40,618 nt of DNA, from NCBI GenBank assembly GCA_007127335.1, contig SKZO01000074.1, forward strand, positions 1-40,618, read 5' to 3'. This DNA comes from Spirochaetales bacterium. GTDB lineage: Bacteria; Spirochaetota; Spirochaetia; DSM-27196; SLST01. The position numbers and the translations under genes were made by a program. The notes under the pieces are model-generated. The model was not told the origin of the DNA. It ran no database searches and was given only the letters and a program-made list of their open reading frames with translations. Below, piece after piece: positions 1-9,520 of this stretch; within the stretch, counting starts at the first letter, position 1; each line of letters starts with the position of its first letter.

Positions 1-1
1 G

Positions 2-409
2 GCGCTCGAGGCGCTCGAAGAGGTGGGCATGGCCGAGTTCGCCCACCGGCAGATCAGCCGCCTCTCCGGCGGCCAGCAGCAGCGCATCTTCCTCGCCCGT
101 GCGCTCGTGCAGGATGCCGACCTCTACTTCATGGACGAACCCTTTGCCGGGGTCGACGCGGGAACCGAGAAGGCGATTATCGCGATCCTGCAGCGGCTGC
201 GTGAGCGGGGCAAGACCGTCTTCGTCGTCCATCACGACCTCGAGACGGTCCGCGAGTACTTCGACTACCTCGTCATGCTCAACATGCGGGTCGTCGCTGC
301 CGGGCCGGCCCGTGACGTCTTCACGTCGGAGAACCTCAGACGCACCTACGGCGGGCGGCTGACCCTGCTCGACCGCGCGGTTGACGCGATTGGAGGGTCG
401 AGCTCGTGA
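2..409 (+). CDS. Metal (Mn/Zn/Fe) ABC transporter ATP-binding protein, 5'-truncated by window edge
   Basis: ABC signature [15 protein letters not shown], Walker [15 protein letters not shown]-loop VHHDL; reading frame open to the window start; followed directly by two ABC-3 type permeases. Confidence 0.93.
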   Translation, partial: ALEALEEVGMAEFAHRQISRLSGGQQQRIFLARALVQDADLYFMDEPFAGVDAGTEKAIIAILQRLRERGKTVFVVHHDLETVREYFDYLVMLNMRVVAAGPARDVFTSENLRRTYGGRLTLLDRAVDAIGGSSS

Positions 410-1743
410 TGACGGACCGGTTCATGCGCGTCCTGACGCTTGCCGACTACAACACACGGATCGTGATGTTCGGGACCGTCCTGCTCGGGATCGCGGGCGG
501 CGTGATCGGTACCTTCCTGTTGCTGCGTCGACGCGCCCTGCTGGCGGACGCCGTGAGCCACGCGGCGTTGCCGGGCGTGGCCGGGGCATTTCTCGTTGCG
601 GTCGCGATGGGAGTGGACGCCCGCAGTCTCCCGCTGCTCCTCGCCGGGGCGCTCGTGTCCGGGCTGCTGGGCATGGGATGCGTGATGCTGATCACCCGCT
701 TCACCCGACTCTCGCAGGACGCCGCGCTGGGGATCGTGCTGAGCGTCTTCTTCGGGTTCGGCGCTGCGCTTCTGGGAATCGTGCAGAAGATGCGTGGGGC
801 ACAGGCGGCCGGGCTCAACTCGTTCATCTATGGCTCTGCGGCGTCGATGATCCGGACCGACGCTCTTCTGATCGGGCTTGCGGCGGCCGTCGTTATCGTG
901 GTAGCGGCACTCCTGTTCAAGGAGTTTCGCCTTCTCACTTTCGACGCGGCGTTCGCCGCCGTCGACGGCTGGCCGGCCGGGCGTCTCGATCTCCTGCTGA
1001 TGTCGCTCGTCGTCGCGATCACGGTGCTCGGGCTTCAGGCGGTGGGCATCGTGCTCGTCATCGCGATCCTGATCGTCCCCGCGGCCTCCGCCCGCTTCTG
1101 GACCGAGAGCCTGCGCGTCATGGTGCTCGTGGCGGCACTGATCGGGGCCGTCGGGTCGTATCTGGGCACGGCGATCAGCGCGCTCGCGCCGCGCCTGCCC
1201 GCAGGCGCGGTGATCGTCGCCGCGCTCGGGACCCTCTTTCTCGTGAGCTTCCTCTTCGGCGGCAGTCGAGGCGTGGTTCGCGCGGTGATCACGCGCGACC
1301 GTGCCATCCGAAGGACCGTCCGGCAGAACCTGCTGCGGATGCTCTATGAGTGCGAGGAGTCCGGAATGGACCACGATGCCGACGAACAAATGCGCTATCT
1401 GTCCGCCTCCCGCCGGTGGACCGCCGCGCGGCTGCGCTCTGCGCTGGGCCGGCTCGAGCGCGAAGGGCTCGTGTACCGGGTTCCCGGTGAGCCGTGGCAG
1501 CTGACGCGTACCGGGCGCTACGAGGCAATGCGCGTCACCAGGAATCACCGGCTGTGGGAAGTCTACCTGCTCGAGTACGCGGATACCGCCGCGGCTCATG
1601 TCGACCAGGGGGCGGACTACATCGAACATGTACTCGGGGACGCGCTCGTCGCCGAGCTCGAAGAGGCGGTACCCGGATACGGCAGGACTCTGCCGCCGAG
1701 CCCTCACTCCCTCGTGCAGGACGAACAGGGAGGCGCCTCGTGA
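406..1743 (+). CDS. Metal ABC transporter permease (ABC-3 family) with C-terminal DtxR-like winged-helix/metal-binding domain
   Basis: N-terminal ABC-3 permease ([41 protein letters not shown]); C-terminal [26 protein letters not shown]...[19 protein letters not shown] resembles DtxR/MntR; 4-nt overlap with upstream ATPase gene. Confidence 0.93.
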   Translation: MMTDRFMRVLTLADYNTRIVMFGTVLLGIAGGVIGTFLLLRRRALLADAVSHAALPGVAGAFLVAVAMGVDARSLPLLLAGALVSGLLGMGCVMLITRFTRLSQDAALGIVLSVFFGFGAALLGIVQKMRGAQAAGLNSFIYGSAASMIRTDALLIGLAAAVVIVVAALLFKEFRLLTFDAAFAAVDGWPAGRLDLLLMSLVVAITVLGLQAVGIVLVIAILIVPAASARFWTESLRVMVLVAALIGAVGSYLGTAISALAPRLPAGAVIVAALGTLFLVSFLFGGSRGVVRAVITRDRAIRRTVRQNLLRMLYECEESGMDHDADEQMRYLSASRRWTAARLRSALGRLEREGLVYRVPGEPWQLTRTGRYEAMRVTRNHRLWEVYLLEYADTAAAHVDQGADYIEHVLGDALVAELEEAVPGYGRTLPPSPHSLVQDEQGGAS

Positions 1744-3047
1744 TCTGGACCTCGCTCGACTCCTGGATCGTGATCGCGGCCGCGCTCGCCGGCGCCTCCG
1801 CCGCTCTCGTTGGAGCCTTCCTCGTGCTGGAGAAGATGAGCATGATGGGCGATGCGATCAGCCACGCCGTTCTGCCGGGCATCGCGATCGCCTTCATCCT
1901 GACCGGGAGCAGGGTGGGCGGCCCGGTTCTCGTGGGCGCTGCAGGCTTCGGGGTTCTCGCTTCCATGCTCGTCCATGTCATTCGCCGCGCCGGACGGCTC
2001 GACGACGGAGCGGCCATGGGCGTGGTCTTCACCGTGCTCTTCGCAGTGGGGCTCATCCTGATCGAGCAGGCGGCCCGCCACGTGGACATCCACCCGGATC
2101 ACGTGCTGTTCGGCTCGGTGGAGCTCGTGCCGCTCACCGTCGTCGAAATTGGATCGTTGGTGATTCCCCGTGGGGTGGTAGTGCTCTCCGCCGTGCTCCT
2201 GGTCGATCTGGTGGTCGTGATCCTCTTCTTCAAGGAGCTGCGCCTCGTGACTTTCGACCCGGCGGTCGCCACCACGCTCGGGTTCAACGCAACGTGGCTG
2301 CACTACCTCCTGATGACGCTCGTGGCGCTGACCACCGTTGCCGCCTTTGAGGTAGTGGGGAGTATTCTTGTGATTGCGATGCTCGTCGTTCCCGCGGCGA
2401 TCGCGCATCTGGTCACTCGTCGGCTTGCACCCTTTCTCTTCGTCAGCGTGGGTTCGGCCCTCCTTGCCGCCGTTCTCGGGCACGTGGCGGCCATCACTAT
2501 ACCGCCGCGATTCGGCTTCGAAGACACCAGCACCGCCGGGACGATGGCGACCGTGCTCGGGCTGCTTTTCTTCGTCGCGCTGCTCGCCGCGCCGGAGCGC
2601 GGGTTGCTCACCAGGGCCTGGACGATGCTCTCGAGGCGGATGATCGTACGGACCCAGGATGTCCTCGGGCTTCTTGCGCGGGCATCCGAGCGTCCCGACC
2701 GCGACGGTCTCTCTCCGAGCGAGTTGCGCATGGCGCATCGGTCGCCTTTTGCCGGGCGAGCGACAGGTCTGTGGATCGGGCTCTTTCTTCTGCGTGTTCG
2801 TGGGCTCGTGCGCTCGGACGGCGGGCGGTACCATCTGACAGACCGAGGGCGTCCCGCAGCCAGGCGCGTCCTGCGCGTGCATCGCCTCTGGGAACGGTTC
2901 TTTCACGACGTCGGCAAGGTGAGGCTCGTCGATCTCCACCCGGCCGCCGACTACCTCGAGCACTACACCGATTCCAGGCTCCGTGACGAGCTGGAGAAGG
3001 AGTTCGCGGGAAGCGATACCGATCCGCGCGGAAATCCCCTGCCGTGA
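1740..3047 (+). CDS. Second metal ABC transporter permease (ABC-3 family) with C-terminal DtxR-like domain
   Basis: ORF track starts at 1494 but GTG at 1740 overlaps the upstream TGA and gives the usual N-terminus ([47 protein letters not shown]); C-terminus LTDRGRPAARRVLRVHRLWERFFHDV...AADYLEHYTDSRLRDELEKE. Confidence 0.92.
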   Translation: MIWTSLDSWIVIAAALAGASAALVGAFLVLEKMSMMGDAISHAVLPGIAIAFILTGSRVGGPVLVGAAGFGVLASMLVHVIRRAGRLDDGAAMGVVFTVLFAVGLILIEQAARHVDIHPDHVLFGSVELVPLTVVEIGSLVIPRGVVVLSAVLLVDLVVVILFFKELRLVTFDPAVATTLGFNATWLHYLLMTLVALTTVAAFEVVGSILVIAMLVVPAAIAHLVTRRLAPFLFVSVGSALLAAVLGHVAAITIPPRFGFEDTSTAGTMATVLGLLFFVALLAAPERGLLTRAWTMLSRRMIVRTQDVLGLLARASERPDRDGLSPSELRMAHRSPFAGRATGLWIGLFLLRVRGLVRSDGGRYHLTDRGRPAARRVLRVHRLWERFFHDVGKVRLVDLHPAADYLEHYTDSRLRDELEKEFAGSDTDPRGNPLP

Positions 3048-3077
3048 GGTCCGGCGGGCGAGCTACGCGGAGGGACC

Positions 3078-3836
3078 TTACGGCGACCGCCGCCTCGCCT
3101 CGCTCACGTACGCCGCTATCGCGTTCTTCGCGTCACGCAGACCAAAGCTCCGCACCGCGAAGCGCAGCCCCGCCGTCCGCCTGCTGAAGACGACGTGGTT
3201 GAAGTAGCGGACATAGACGTGTTCGCCTCCGTCGATGACAACGCGCTCGAGATACCATGCACCGTGGATGTCGGAGACCAGGGCGTCGTAGCTCTCGTTC
3301 AGTCGGAATACCAGGGCAAACCGGTCCTCGTCGATTCGCAGGACGACATGGCGGTTCTCGAACGACTGGTCGACTCTGAAGAAGAGGAACCCGGAGGAGA
3401 GTTCGACGTGCTGGAGCCACTCGGGCGGGTCACTGCCCGTCCGGCGGGCGCGGCTGCCCGCGACGTGCGGCACGAAGTTCTCATGACTGTCGAGGTCCGC
3501 GATCGTCTGCGCGAGCGTCTCAAAGCTCACGCGGTAGACGCCGTGGACGTCGCTCGAGACCGCCATGAAGGCGTCGTCGCCCGGATCCGTGTCAACGTCG
3601 TAGGCAATTGCCGCGGGACCATCAAGGAGCGCTCCGGCGTCGGTGTCAGCAGGCATGAACAGCGCGCGGTGCTCGGCCCGCTCGAGCCACGCGTCAAAGG
3701 TGCCGGCCTCCGCGGGCGGGGTCGCAACCGTCGCTGCGACGAGGGTCGCCGTCACAGAGACGGCCGCGACGAGAGTCGTGCCTGGCGCGCGCGCCCTCCG
3801 CCGCGGGTGCGCTGCATGGTGCGTGCGGTGCATCAT
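3078..3836 (-). CDS. Hypothetical exported protein
   Basis: 252 aa; N-terminal basic region then hydrophobic stretch ending AEAG; no family confidently recognised; overlaps the upstream methyltransferase gene by 4 nt. Confidence 0.7.
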   Translation of the reverse strand: MMHRTHHAAHPRRRARAPGTTLVAAVSVTATLVAATVATPPAEAGTFDAWLERAEHRALFMPADTDAGALLDGPAAIAYDVDTDPGDDAFMAVSSDVHGVYRVSFETLAQTIADLDSHENFVPHVAGSRARRTGSDPPEWLQHVELSSGFLFFRVDQSFENRHVVLRIDEDRFALVFRLNESYDALVSDIHGAWYLERVVIDGGEHVYVRYFNHVVFSRRTAGLRFAVRSFGLRDAKNAIAAYVSEARRRSP

Positions 3837-4657
3837 TGCTCCCGTCCTGCCGCGGCTCTGCCGACTTCGTAGAAGAGGATGCTCGCCGCGCAGGCGAGAT
3901 TGAGTGAGTCAACCCGGCCGCGCAGGGGAATCGCCACTACCTCGTCGACTACCTCCCGCAGGTTCGCGGACAGCCCGGTCGCCTCGTTCCCGAATACCAC
4001 GGCGAGCGGAGGCGACAGCCGCGCATCGCTCAAGGCGGTCGCGCCGCCCGAGTCGGTCCCGACGACCCGCAGCGGAGGGTTGCCGTCCCTCATGGTTTGG
4101 AGCCACGCGATGAGCCGTTTCGCCGACGGCTCGTGGACGACAGGGGTAGAGAAGCAGGCGCCAAGGCTCGCGCGTATGACCCGCGGGTCATAGATATCGA
4201 CGCCGTGTCCCGTAGTGACGACCGCGTGGATACCAAGGCCATCCGCTGACCGGACGAGCGAGCCGAGATTCCCGGGATTCGCGGGCCGATCGACGACTGC
4301 GACCGTGAAGTCTCTGCCCGGCACGATGTCCCGGAGCTCGCACCGCGGCCGTGCGGCGATGACGATGAGCTCCGATGGGTCCGCCCGGTCAGAGAGCCGC
4401 TCCATGAGATCCGGGGCGATCTCGTAGCCGGTCGCCGGTTCGAGACGATCGATCGTGTCAACCGTCCATCCGGAGAGTCGGGCCTTCCGCGGGAAGGCGA
4501 CTGCGTGGGTGGCAGGCTGTGAGTCTGCGAGCGCGTTGATTGGCGCGACTCCCTCCACGAAAATCGTGCCCCGCTTCGCCCGCTTCTGGCGATTATCACG
4601 CAGCGAGACGAGGACCTGAAAGATGTCATTCTCCGATGAGATCCGCTGCACCTTCAT
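3833..4657 (-). CDS. TrmH/SpoU-family RNA methyltransferase
   Basis: SPOUT motifs VDRPANPGNLGSLVRSADGLGI, VFGNEATGLS, IPLRGRVDSLNLACAASILFYE. Confidence 0.93.
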   Translation of the reverse strand: MKVQRISSENDIFQVLVSLRDNRQKRAKRGTIFVEGVAPINALADSQPATHAVAFPRKARLSGWTVDTIDRLEPATGYEIAPDLMERLSDRADPSELIVIAARPRCELRDIVPGRDFTVAVVDRPANPGNLGSLVRSADGLGIHAVVTTGHGVDIYDPRVIRASLGACFSTPVVHEPSAKRLIAWLQTMRDGNPPLRVVGTDSGGATALSDARLSPPLAVVFGNEATGLSANLREVVDEVVAIPLRGRVDSLNLACAASILFYEVGRAAAGREQ

Positions 4658-4735
4658 CGCGCCCCATCATAGTGATCACGGCCCCGGCCGTCGAGTCGAG
4701 CCATGAACGACTCCCTCCATGAACCGCTCGCGCCG

Positions 4736-4764
4736 TTGCCTGTTCAAGGAACCTGTGCTATCTT
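4736..4764 (+). promoter_or_regulatory. Putative sigma70-type promoter of the flavin-lipoprotein/rnf locus (-35 TTGCCT, 17 nt, -10 TATCTT)
   Basis: TTGCCT 4736-4741 and TATCTT 4759-4764, spacing 17 nt, about 35 nt before the preferred start at 4799. Confidence 0.4.
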
Positions 4765-4798
4765 GTCGGCAATAATTCCAGGAACTGGGGAGTTTCGA

Positions 4799-5863
4799 GT
4801 GATACCAAGACGTTTTTTGGCCGTCCTGGCCGTGGCTGGCACGATCGTACTGTTCGCTGCCTGCGAACCTGAGCGGGTTGTGATCGAAACCGGACCGGCG
4901 GGTTTTGCGGGGCGCCACGTGGGGTATTCCTGGTCCGGAGAAGCCAGGGGGACCGCCTTCGAGGACGCCGGGGCGTACATCGAGACGGTGTTGGAGCTGG
5001 ACGAGGACGCCAATATCCTCTCCGCGAGTATGCGATACTGGCAGCGTGTGGACGGCTTCTGGACGACGCGACAGAGCGGAAACGCGCTGGTGACCGTGGA
5101 TTTCTCCGTAGATCCCACCCCCGCCACGCTCAGCAGCCCCTTTGTTCCCGGAGACTCGATGTTCTCCATCTATACGGTGAACCTGATGTCTCTCTACGCG
5201 GTGGCGGTCGATGAAGACGGCACAGCGGCGGTCACCGTCGTCGAGCCGCTGACCCGGTACCGCTTCGAGATGAAGTTTCCGCCCGGATTCGACTATCGCG
5301 TGCAGATGAACGAGCTCACCCTCGGCAGTGGCCTCGTGGTTCCAACCGTGCGGACCGCCGGCGGGGCGTTTCTCTCTCCGGAGAGCTGGGACGAGCTTGC
5401 CGACAGGCACATCTTCGACCTGCACATGTACTCTCACGTTCTGAACGATGTCGGCGTCTTTGCGGATATCGACGGGCGTTCGAGCGTTCGCAACTTTCTG
5501 TCCTCGATGGGAGTCGGATTCGACGGTGATCGCCCCGTGGCCATGGCGCTGCAGTACGGGTACTTCGGTATCGGAGGCTGGAAGGGGAACTACGATGCGA
5601 TTGCGACCTACCTCGTTGGCAGGAACGCGCGCACGTTGACGTCGCTCGTCGACTGGTCTCCCGAGCGCTACCGGGCAGCGATCAACGACCTCAATCAGTT
5701 CGGTGTCGACGTCCCTACGGGAGCGACGCGAACCGTGCAGGACTCAGCCGACGGCATCTCCGGCGCGACCGTGCGGATGTCTCGGGAGTCGACCTCCTAT
5801 CAGCGGGCCCTCGTTGATGCGGGTATCCTCTCGGAGGATGATGTGATCGTCGGCAGGTTTTGA
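4799..5863 (+). CDS. Lipoprotein with C-terminal FMN-binding-like region (DVPTGAT and DGISGAT motifs)
   Basis: GTG start at 4799 preferred over 4703: gives VIPRRFLAVLAVAGTIVLFAAC, a lipobox-like signal, with GGGGAG upstream; two Dxx[ST]GAT motifs near the C-terminus; stop overlaps rnfC ATG. Confidence 0.8.
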   Translation: MIPRRFLAVLAVAGTIVLFAACEPERVVIETGPAGFAGRHVGYSWSGEARGTAFEDAGAYIETVLELDEDANILSASMRYWQRVDGFWTTRQSGNALVTVDFSVDPTPATLSSPFVPGDSMFSIYTVNLMSLYAVAVDEDGTAAVTVVEPLTRYRFEMKFPPGFDYRVQMNELTLGSGLVVPTVRTAGGAFLSPESWDELADRHIFDLHMYSHVLNDVGVFADIDGRSSVRNFLSSMGVGFDGDRPVAMALQYGYFGIGGWKGNYDAIATYLVGRNARTLTSLVDWSPERYRAAINDLNQFGVDVPTGATRTVQDSADGISGATVRMSRESTSYQRALVDAGILSEDDVIVGRF

Positions 5864-7197
5864 TGAGCGACCGCGTCAAGAGGTTCCCGATCGGGGGAAC
5901 GCACCTTCCCGAAGAGAAGGGGCTGACCTCAGAGTCTCCCATCGTCTCTCTGCCGCCGCCGTCGGAGGTTCTGGTGCCGCTCAAACAGCACATAGGGCTG
6001 CCGGTGCGTCCGGCAGTGGCGGTGGGCGATCGTGTTCACCCCGGCAGCCTGATCGGCGCCGAAGCGGACGGGCTGCGTGCGAGGGTGCACGCCGGCGTGA
6101 CAGGCGAAGTGGTGGATCTCACCGACGCGCCCCTCCCTGACGGGAGCAGGGTTCCCGCCGTCCGGATCCGGGTGGACCGGGGCTCGGGCGAGACGGCGCA
6201 GGATCTCGATCCGCTTGATGTTGATATGCTCGACGACGAGGCCTTTCGTGAAGCCGTGATCTCCCGCGTGGAGGAGGCGGGGATCGTCGGACTCGGCGGA
6301 GCAACCTTTCCCACGCACGTGAAGCTCGCGACGAGCGACAAGATAGACACGGTGATTGTCAACGGCGCCGAATGCGAGCCGTACATAACGGTGGACGACC
6401 GGTTGATGCAGGAAGAGGCGCAGAAGGTGTTTCGCGGGCTCGACATCGTCCGGAGGACCGTTGGCGCGGAGCGCGGGTTCGTGGCGTGCGAGACCAACAA
6501 ACCTGCGGCTCTCAGTCAGCTCCGCGAGATCGCCTCCGGCTTTCCCGGGATAGCGGCGCAGGCGCTCGATACCCGCTACCCGCACGGGGCCGAGAAGCAT
6601 CTGATCAAAGCCGTGCTCAACCGCGAGGTGCCCATGCGGGCTCTGCCCGGTGCCGTGGGCGTGCTCGTCAACAACGTTCAGACCGTCTGTGCCATAGCCG
6701 ATGCCGTTGATCGCGGCCGGGTACTTTACGAGCGGGTTGTCACGGTCAGCGGACACGGTGTCACGACGCCCCGGAACCTGCGCGTGCCGCTTGGCGCCGC
6801 GGTCTCCGACCTCATTGCCTTCTGTGACGGTCCGTCGGTCGATGAGCCTGCGGTCATCGTAGGAGGGCCCATGACCGGGATGCGGGTTACCGACCTTTCG
6901 ATTCCCGTGACCAAGGCAACGAGCGGGCTCATCCTGCTCACGGACTCCGAGTACCGCGGCAGTCAGCATATGGCCTGCATACGATGCGGACGATGCGTCG
7001 AGGTCTGTCCCATGTATCTGCCTCCAAACCGCATGACCGCCTACATCAACAACGACATGGTCGAGGAAGCGATAGGCGCGGGGCTCGACGCATGTATCCT
7101 GTGCGGTGCCTGCCAGTTCGTCTGCCCGTCGAAGCGACCGCTTCTCGAGTGGATCAACCAGGGTAAGGCCGCCATGGCCGCCAGACGCCGACGATAG
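5863..7197 (+). CDS. rnfC: Electron transport complex subunit RnfC
   Basis: GGTHLPEEKGLT, GLGGATFPTHVKL, VNGAECEPYITVDDRLM, two CxxCxxCxxxCP motifs (CIRCGRCVEVCP, CILCGACQFVCP). Confidence 0.95.
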   Translation: MSDRVKRFPIGGTHLPEEKGLTSESPIVSLPPPSEVLVPLKQHIGLPVRPAVAVGDRVHPGSLIGAEADGLRARVHAGVTGEVVDLTDAPLPDGSRVPAVRIRVDRGSGETAQDLDPLDVDMLDDEAFREAVISRVEEAGIVGLGGATFPTHVKLATSDKIDTVIVNGAECEPYITVDDRLMQEEAQKVFRGLDIVRRTVGAERGFVACETNKPAALSQLREIASGFPGIAAQALDTRYPHGAEKHLIKAVLNREVPMRALPGAVGVLVNNVQTVCAIADAVDRGRVLYERVVTVSGHGVTTPRNLRVPLGAAVSDLIAFCDGPSVDEPAVIVGGPMTGMRVTDLSIPVTKATSGLILLTDSEYRGSQHMACIRCGRCVEVCPMYLPPNRMTAYINNDMVEEAIGAGLDACILCGACQFVCPSKRPLLEWINQGKAAMAARRRR

Positions 7198-7207
7198 GGG
7201 TACGGTG

Positions 7208-8917
7208 ATGAACGAGAACGTCCGACGAGCCGGTCCGCACATCGAGAGCCGTGATTCGGTGCGTCGAAACATGTGGGAGGTGTCCGCCGCTCTGCTGCCG
7301 GCGATCGCGGCCGCGGCGCTCTTCTTTGGCCCGTACTCGCTCTACCTGATATTCGCCTCCGCGGTCGCGGCCGCGGTCTTCGAGCGCCCGTTCACTCCCG
7401 GTGGATTCTCCGTCAGGCAGCCGCTCGGCGACGGGAGCGCCTTCCTCGCCGGACTGCTCTTCGGCCTCACGCTCGCTCCCGGCACTCCCTGGTGGATACC
7501 ATTCTTTGGTGCTGTGATCGTGGTCTTCGTCGGGAAGCAGGCATTCGGCGGCATTGGACATAACGTGTTCAACCCCGCGCTCGTCGCGAGGGGCATACTC
7601 CTGCTCGCGTACCCGGCTCTCGTGACCGAATGGCGGGTGCCGCTTGACCACGATGTGGTGACCGCGGCGACTCCTCTCGAGGGAGCGGCTGTGTCGTACC
7701 TCGATCTCTTTCTTGGCAGCGTTCCGGGGAGCATCGGCGAGGTGTCCGCTCTCGCGCTTCTCATTGGAGGGGCCTATCTCATGGCCCGTGGGTTTGTCGG
7801 CTGGCGAATCACGCTCTCCTATCTCGGGGCCGCCGCGCTGACGGCCCTTGCGCTCGGGATTGACCCGCTGTTCACGATCCTTTCGGGGAGCATCATGTTC
7901 GCCGCGATCTTCATGGCGACCGATATGGTGACCTCGCCGGTCGGTCGTGATGCACGGCTCGTGTACGGAATCGGGTGCGGAGTTCTGACGGTCCTGATTC
8001 GCCGGTTCACCGTGTACCCGGAGGGTGTTACCTTCGCAGTACTGTTCATGAACGGGGTGACGCCGCTTATCGACGTCACGATCGTCAACCCGTTCTTCGG
8101 GCAGGCGGAGAAGCGGCGCCGACGCCTGTTCGCGATCTTCGCCGCGGTCGCCATTGTTGGGGTGGGCGCCGGCGTCGGCTTTGGCGCCTCGTCGCTGTCG
8201 GACTTCGCCGGCGCGTACTACGTTGACGGCACCGTGCGCCGTGACATTCGAGCCTTCTTCCCGGATGCGCGCTACGCGCTGCAGTATCCGGCCGCACGGG
8301 ACACCGTCTTCGCGGAGCAGGTCTACCGCCAGCGCGAGCCGGTCGGGTACCTCGTGTACTCATCGGCGCAGGGGTACCGCAGTGAGATACGTGTCGTGCT
8401 CGCTCTGGACATGGATGAGCGCATCATCGGGCTGCGAGTCGTCGAGCACGATGAGAGCGCCACGCTCGGCTCGCTCGTTCGACGGCCGTCGTTCCTGAAC
8501 CAGTTCCTTCGCCGTTCCACGGACGATCCGTCGGCGGTGGTGGAGACCCTTGAGGCGATCAGCGGGGCCACGGCATCGTCGCGGGCCGTGGCGCAGGCGG
8601 TGGAGCAGGGCCTGCTCTTCCGGACAGAGCCGGAGAGGCCGCGAGCCCGTCTCGAGCCGCCCGCGGACGGCGCCTTTGTCGGAACCGGAGGAGGGTACGG
8701 CGGTTCGATCCGGGTGCAGGTAACTGTCGAGGATCTGCGGGTCGCGTCAATAGAGGTGCTTTCACACTCCGAGACTCCGGACATTGGAGCACCGGCCCTT
8801 GGTCGCATCGCCGACTCGGTCGTCGCGGCTCAGAGTATGGACGTTGACGTGGTGTCCGGAGCGACCGCATCGAGTCGCGGCATTCTCGCCGCGATCGCCG
8901 ACGCACTCGGCCGGTAG
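7208..8917 (+). CDS. RnfD-RnfG fusion: RnfD/NqrB-like membrane domain followed by two FMN-binding-like domains
   Basis: RnfD features (GKQAFGGIGHNVFNPALVARG, MATDMVTSPV), then a TM helix and extracytoplasmic region with EAISGATASS and DVVSGATASS; ATG at 7208 preferred over ORF-track start 7106. Confidence 0.92.
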   Translation: MNENVRRAGPHIESRDSVRRNMWEVSAALLPAIAAAALFFGPYSLYLIFASAVAAAVFERPFTPGGFSVRQPLGDGSAFLAGLLFGLTLAPGTPWWIPFFGAVIVVFVGKQAFGGIGHNVFNPALVARGILLLAYPALVTEWRVPLDHDVVTAATPLEGAAVSYLDLFLGSVPGSIGEVSALALLIGGAYLMARGFVGWRITLSYLGAAALTALALGIDPLFTILSGSIMFAAIFMATDMVTSPVGRDARLVYGIGCGVLTVLIRRFTVYPEGVTFAVLFMNGVTPLIDVTIVNPFFGQAEKRRRRLFAIFAAVAIVGVGAGVGFGASSLSDFAGAYYVDGTVRRDIRAFFPDARYALQYPAARDTVFAEQVYRQREPVGYLVYSSAQGYRSEIRVVLALDMDERIIGLRVVEHDESATLGSLVRRPSFLNQFLRRSTDDPSAVVETLEAISGATASSRAVAQAVEQGLLFRTEPERPRARLEPPADGAFVGTGGGYGGSIRVQVTVEDLRVASIEVLSHSETPDIGAPALGRIADSVVAAQSMDVDVVSGATASSRGILAAIADALGR

Positions 8918-8926
8918 GGGGAGAGC

Positions 8927-9520
8927 ATGGTGCATGATCAATCGCTACGGATCGAACGAGTCGCTCTTCTCGGCCTGGTCACGCTGCTCGGCGCAACGGG
9001 CGACCTTGCGACGGCTCTGGCCGCACTAGGGATCTCTGCTGCTTCAGCGCTCGTGGTCTATGCCGCATGGGCGCTGGTGCGGCTTGCCGCGTCGATCCCT
9101 GCCGCCGCTCGATGGGCGGCGTGTTTCGCCGTCGGTTTCGCCGTCTCGTGGGCGCTTGCATCGGTTGTCCCTTACGTCGTGCCGATCCGCGACGGCGCGG
9201 TGCTCTTCCTCAGGATCGCGGGGCTGATGCCAATCGTCTACTACGCAGCCGGTGACGGCGCCACGGGCCGTGACGTCATCGTCTCGTGGGTACAGTTCGC
9301 CCTGCTCATGGCGGGCGCAGGCGTAGTGCGTGAGTTCTTCGGGCGAGGCGCGCTGCTCGGCTATCTGCCTGCGGGGAGCTTCACGATCCGCGCGGGCTTC
9401 CTCGCATCGCCGACAGGTGCGTTTCTGCTGGTTGCCACGGTCGTGCTCGCAGCCAGGATCGTCTCCGCAGCGCGTGCGAGACAGACGCCCGGCCGTGCTC
9501 AGGGAGGTGGCGATGAGTGA
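8927..9520 (+). CDS. RnfE-like integral membrane subunit (divergent, lacking conserved cysteines)
   Basis: Six-TM-like ~197 aa protein with VVREFFGRGALLGYLPAGSF resembling RnfE; position in rnf gene order. Confidence 0.82.
   Translation: MVHDQSLRIERVALLGLVTLLGATGDLATALAALGISAASALVVYAAWALVRLAASIPAAARWAACFAVGFAVSWALASVVPYVVPIRDGAVLFLRIAGLMPIVYYAAGDGATGRDVIVSWVQFALLMAGAGVVREFFGRGALLGYLPAGSFTIRAGFLASPTGAFLLVATVVLAARIVSAARARQTPGRAQGGGDE

Noticed and set aside
346-1707. Long minus-strand ORF (453 aa) opposite the first ABC-3 permease
   Set aside because: Low-complexity R/H/D/E/Q-rich translation typical of antisense frames in GC-rich coding DNA; the plus strand encodes a clear conserved permease.
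1704-2963. Long minus-strand ORF (419 aa) opposite the second permease
   Set aside because: Same antisense artefact; no recognisable motif.
5929-7272. 447-aa minus-strand ORF opposite rnfC
   Set aside because: Antisense to a clearly conserved RnfC; no family-like motif.
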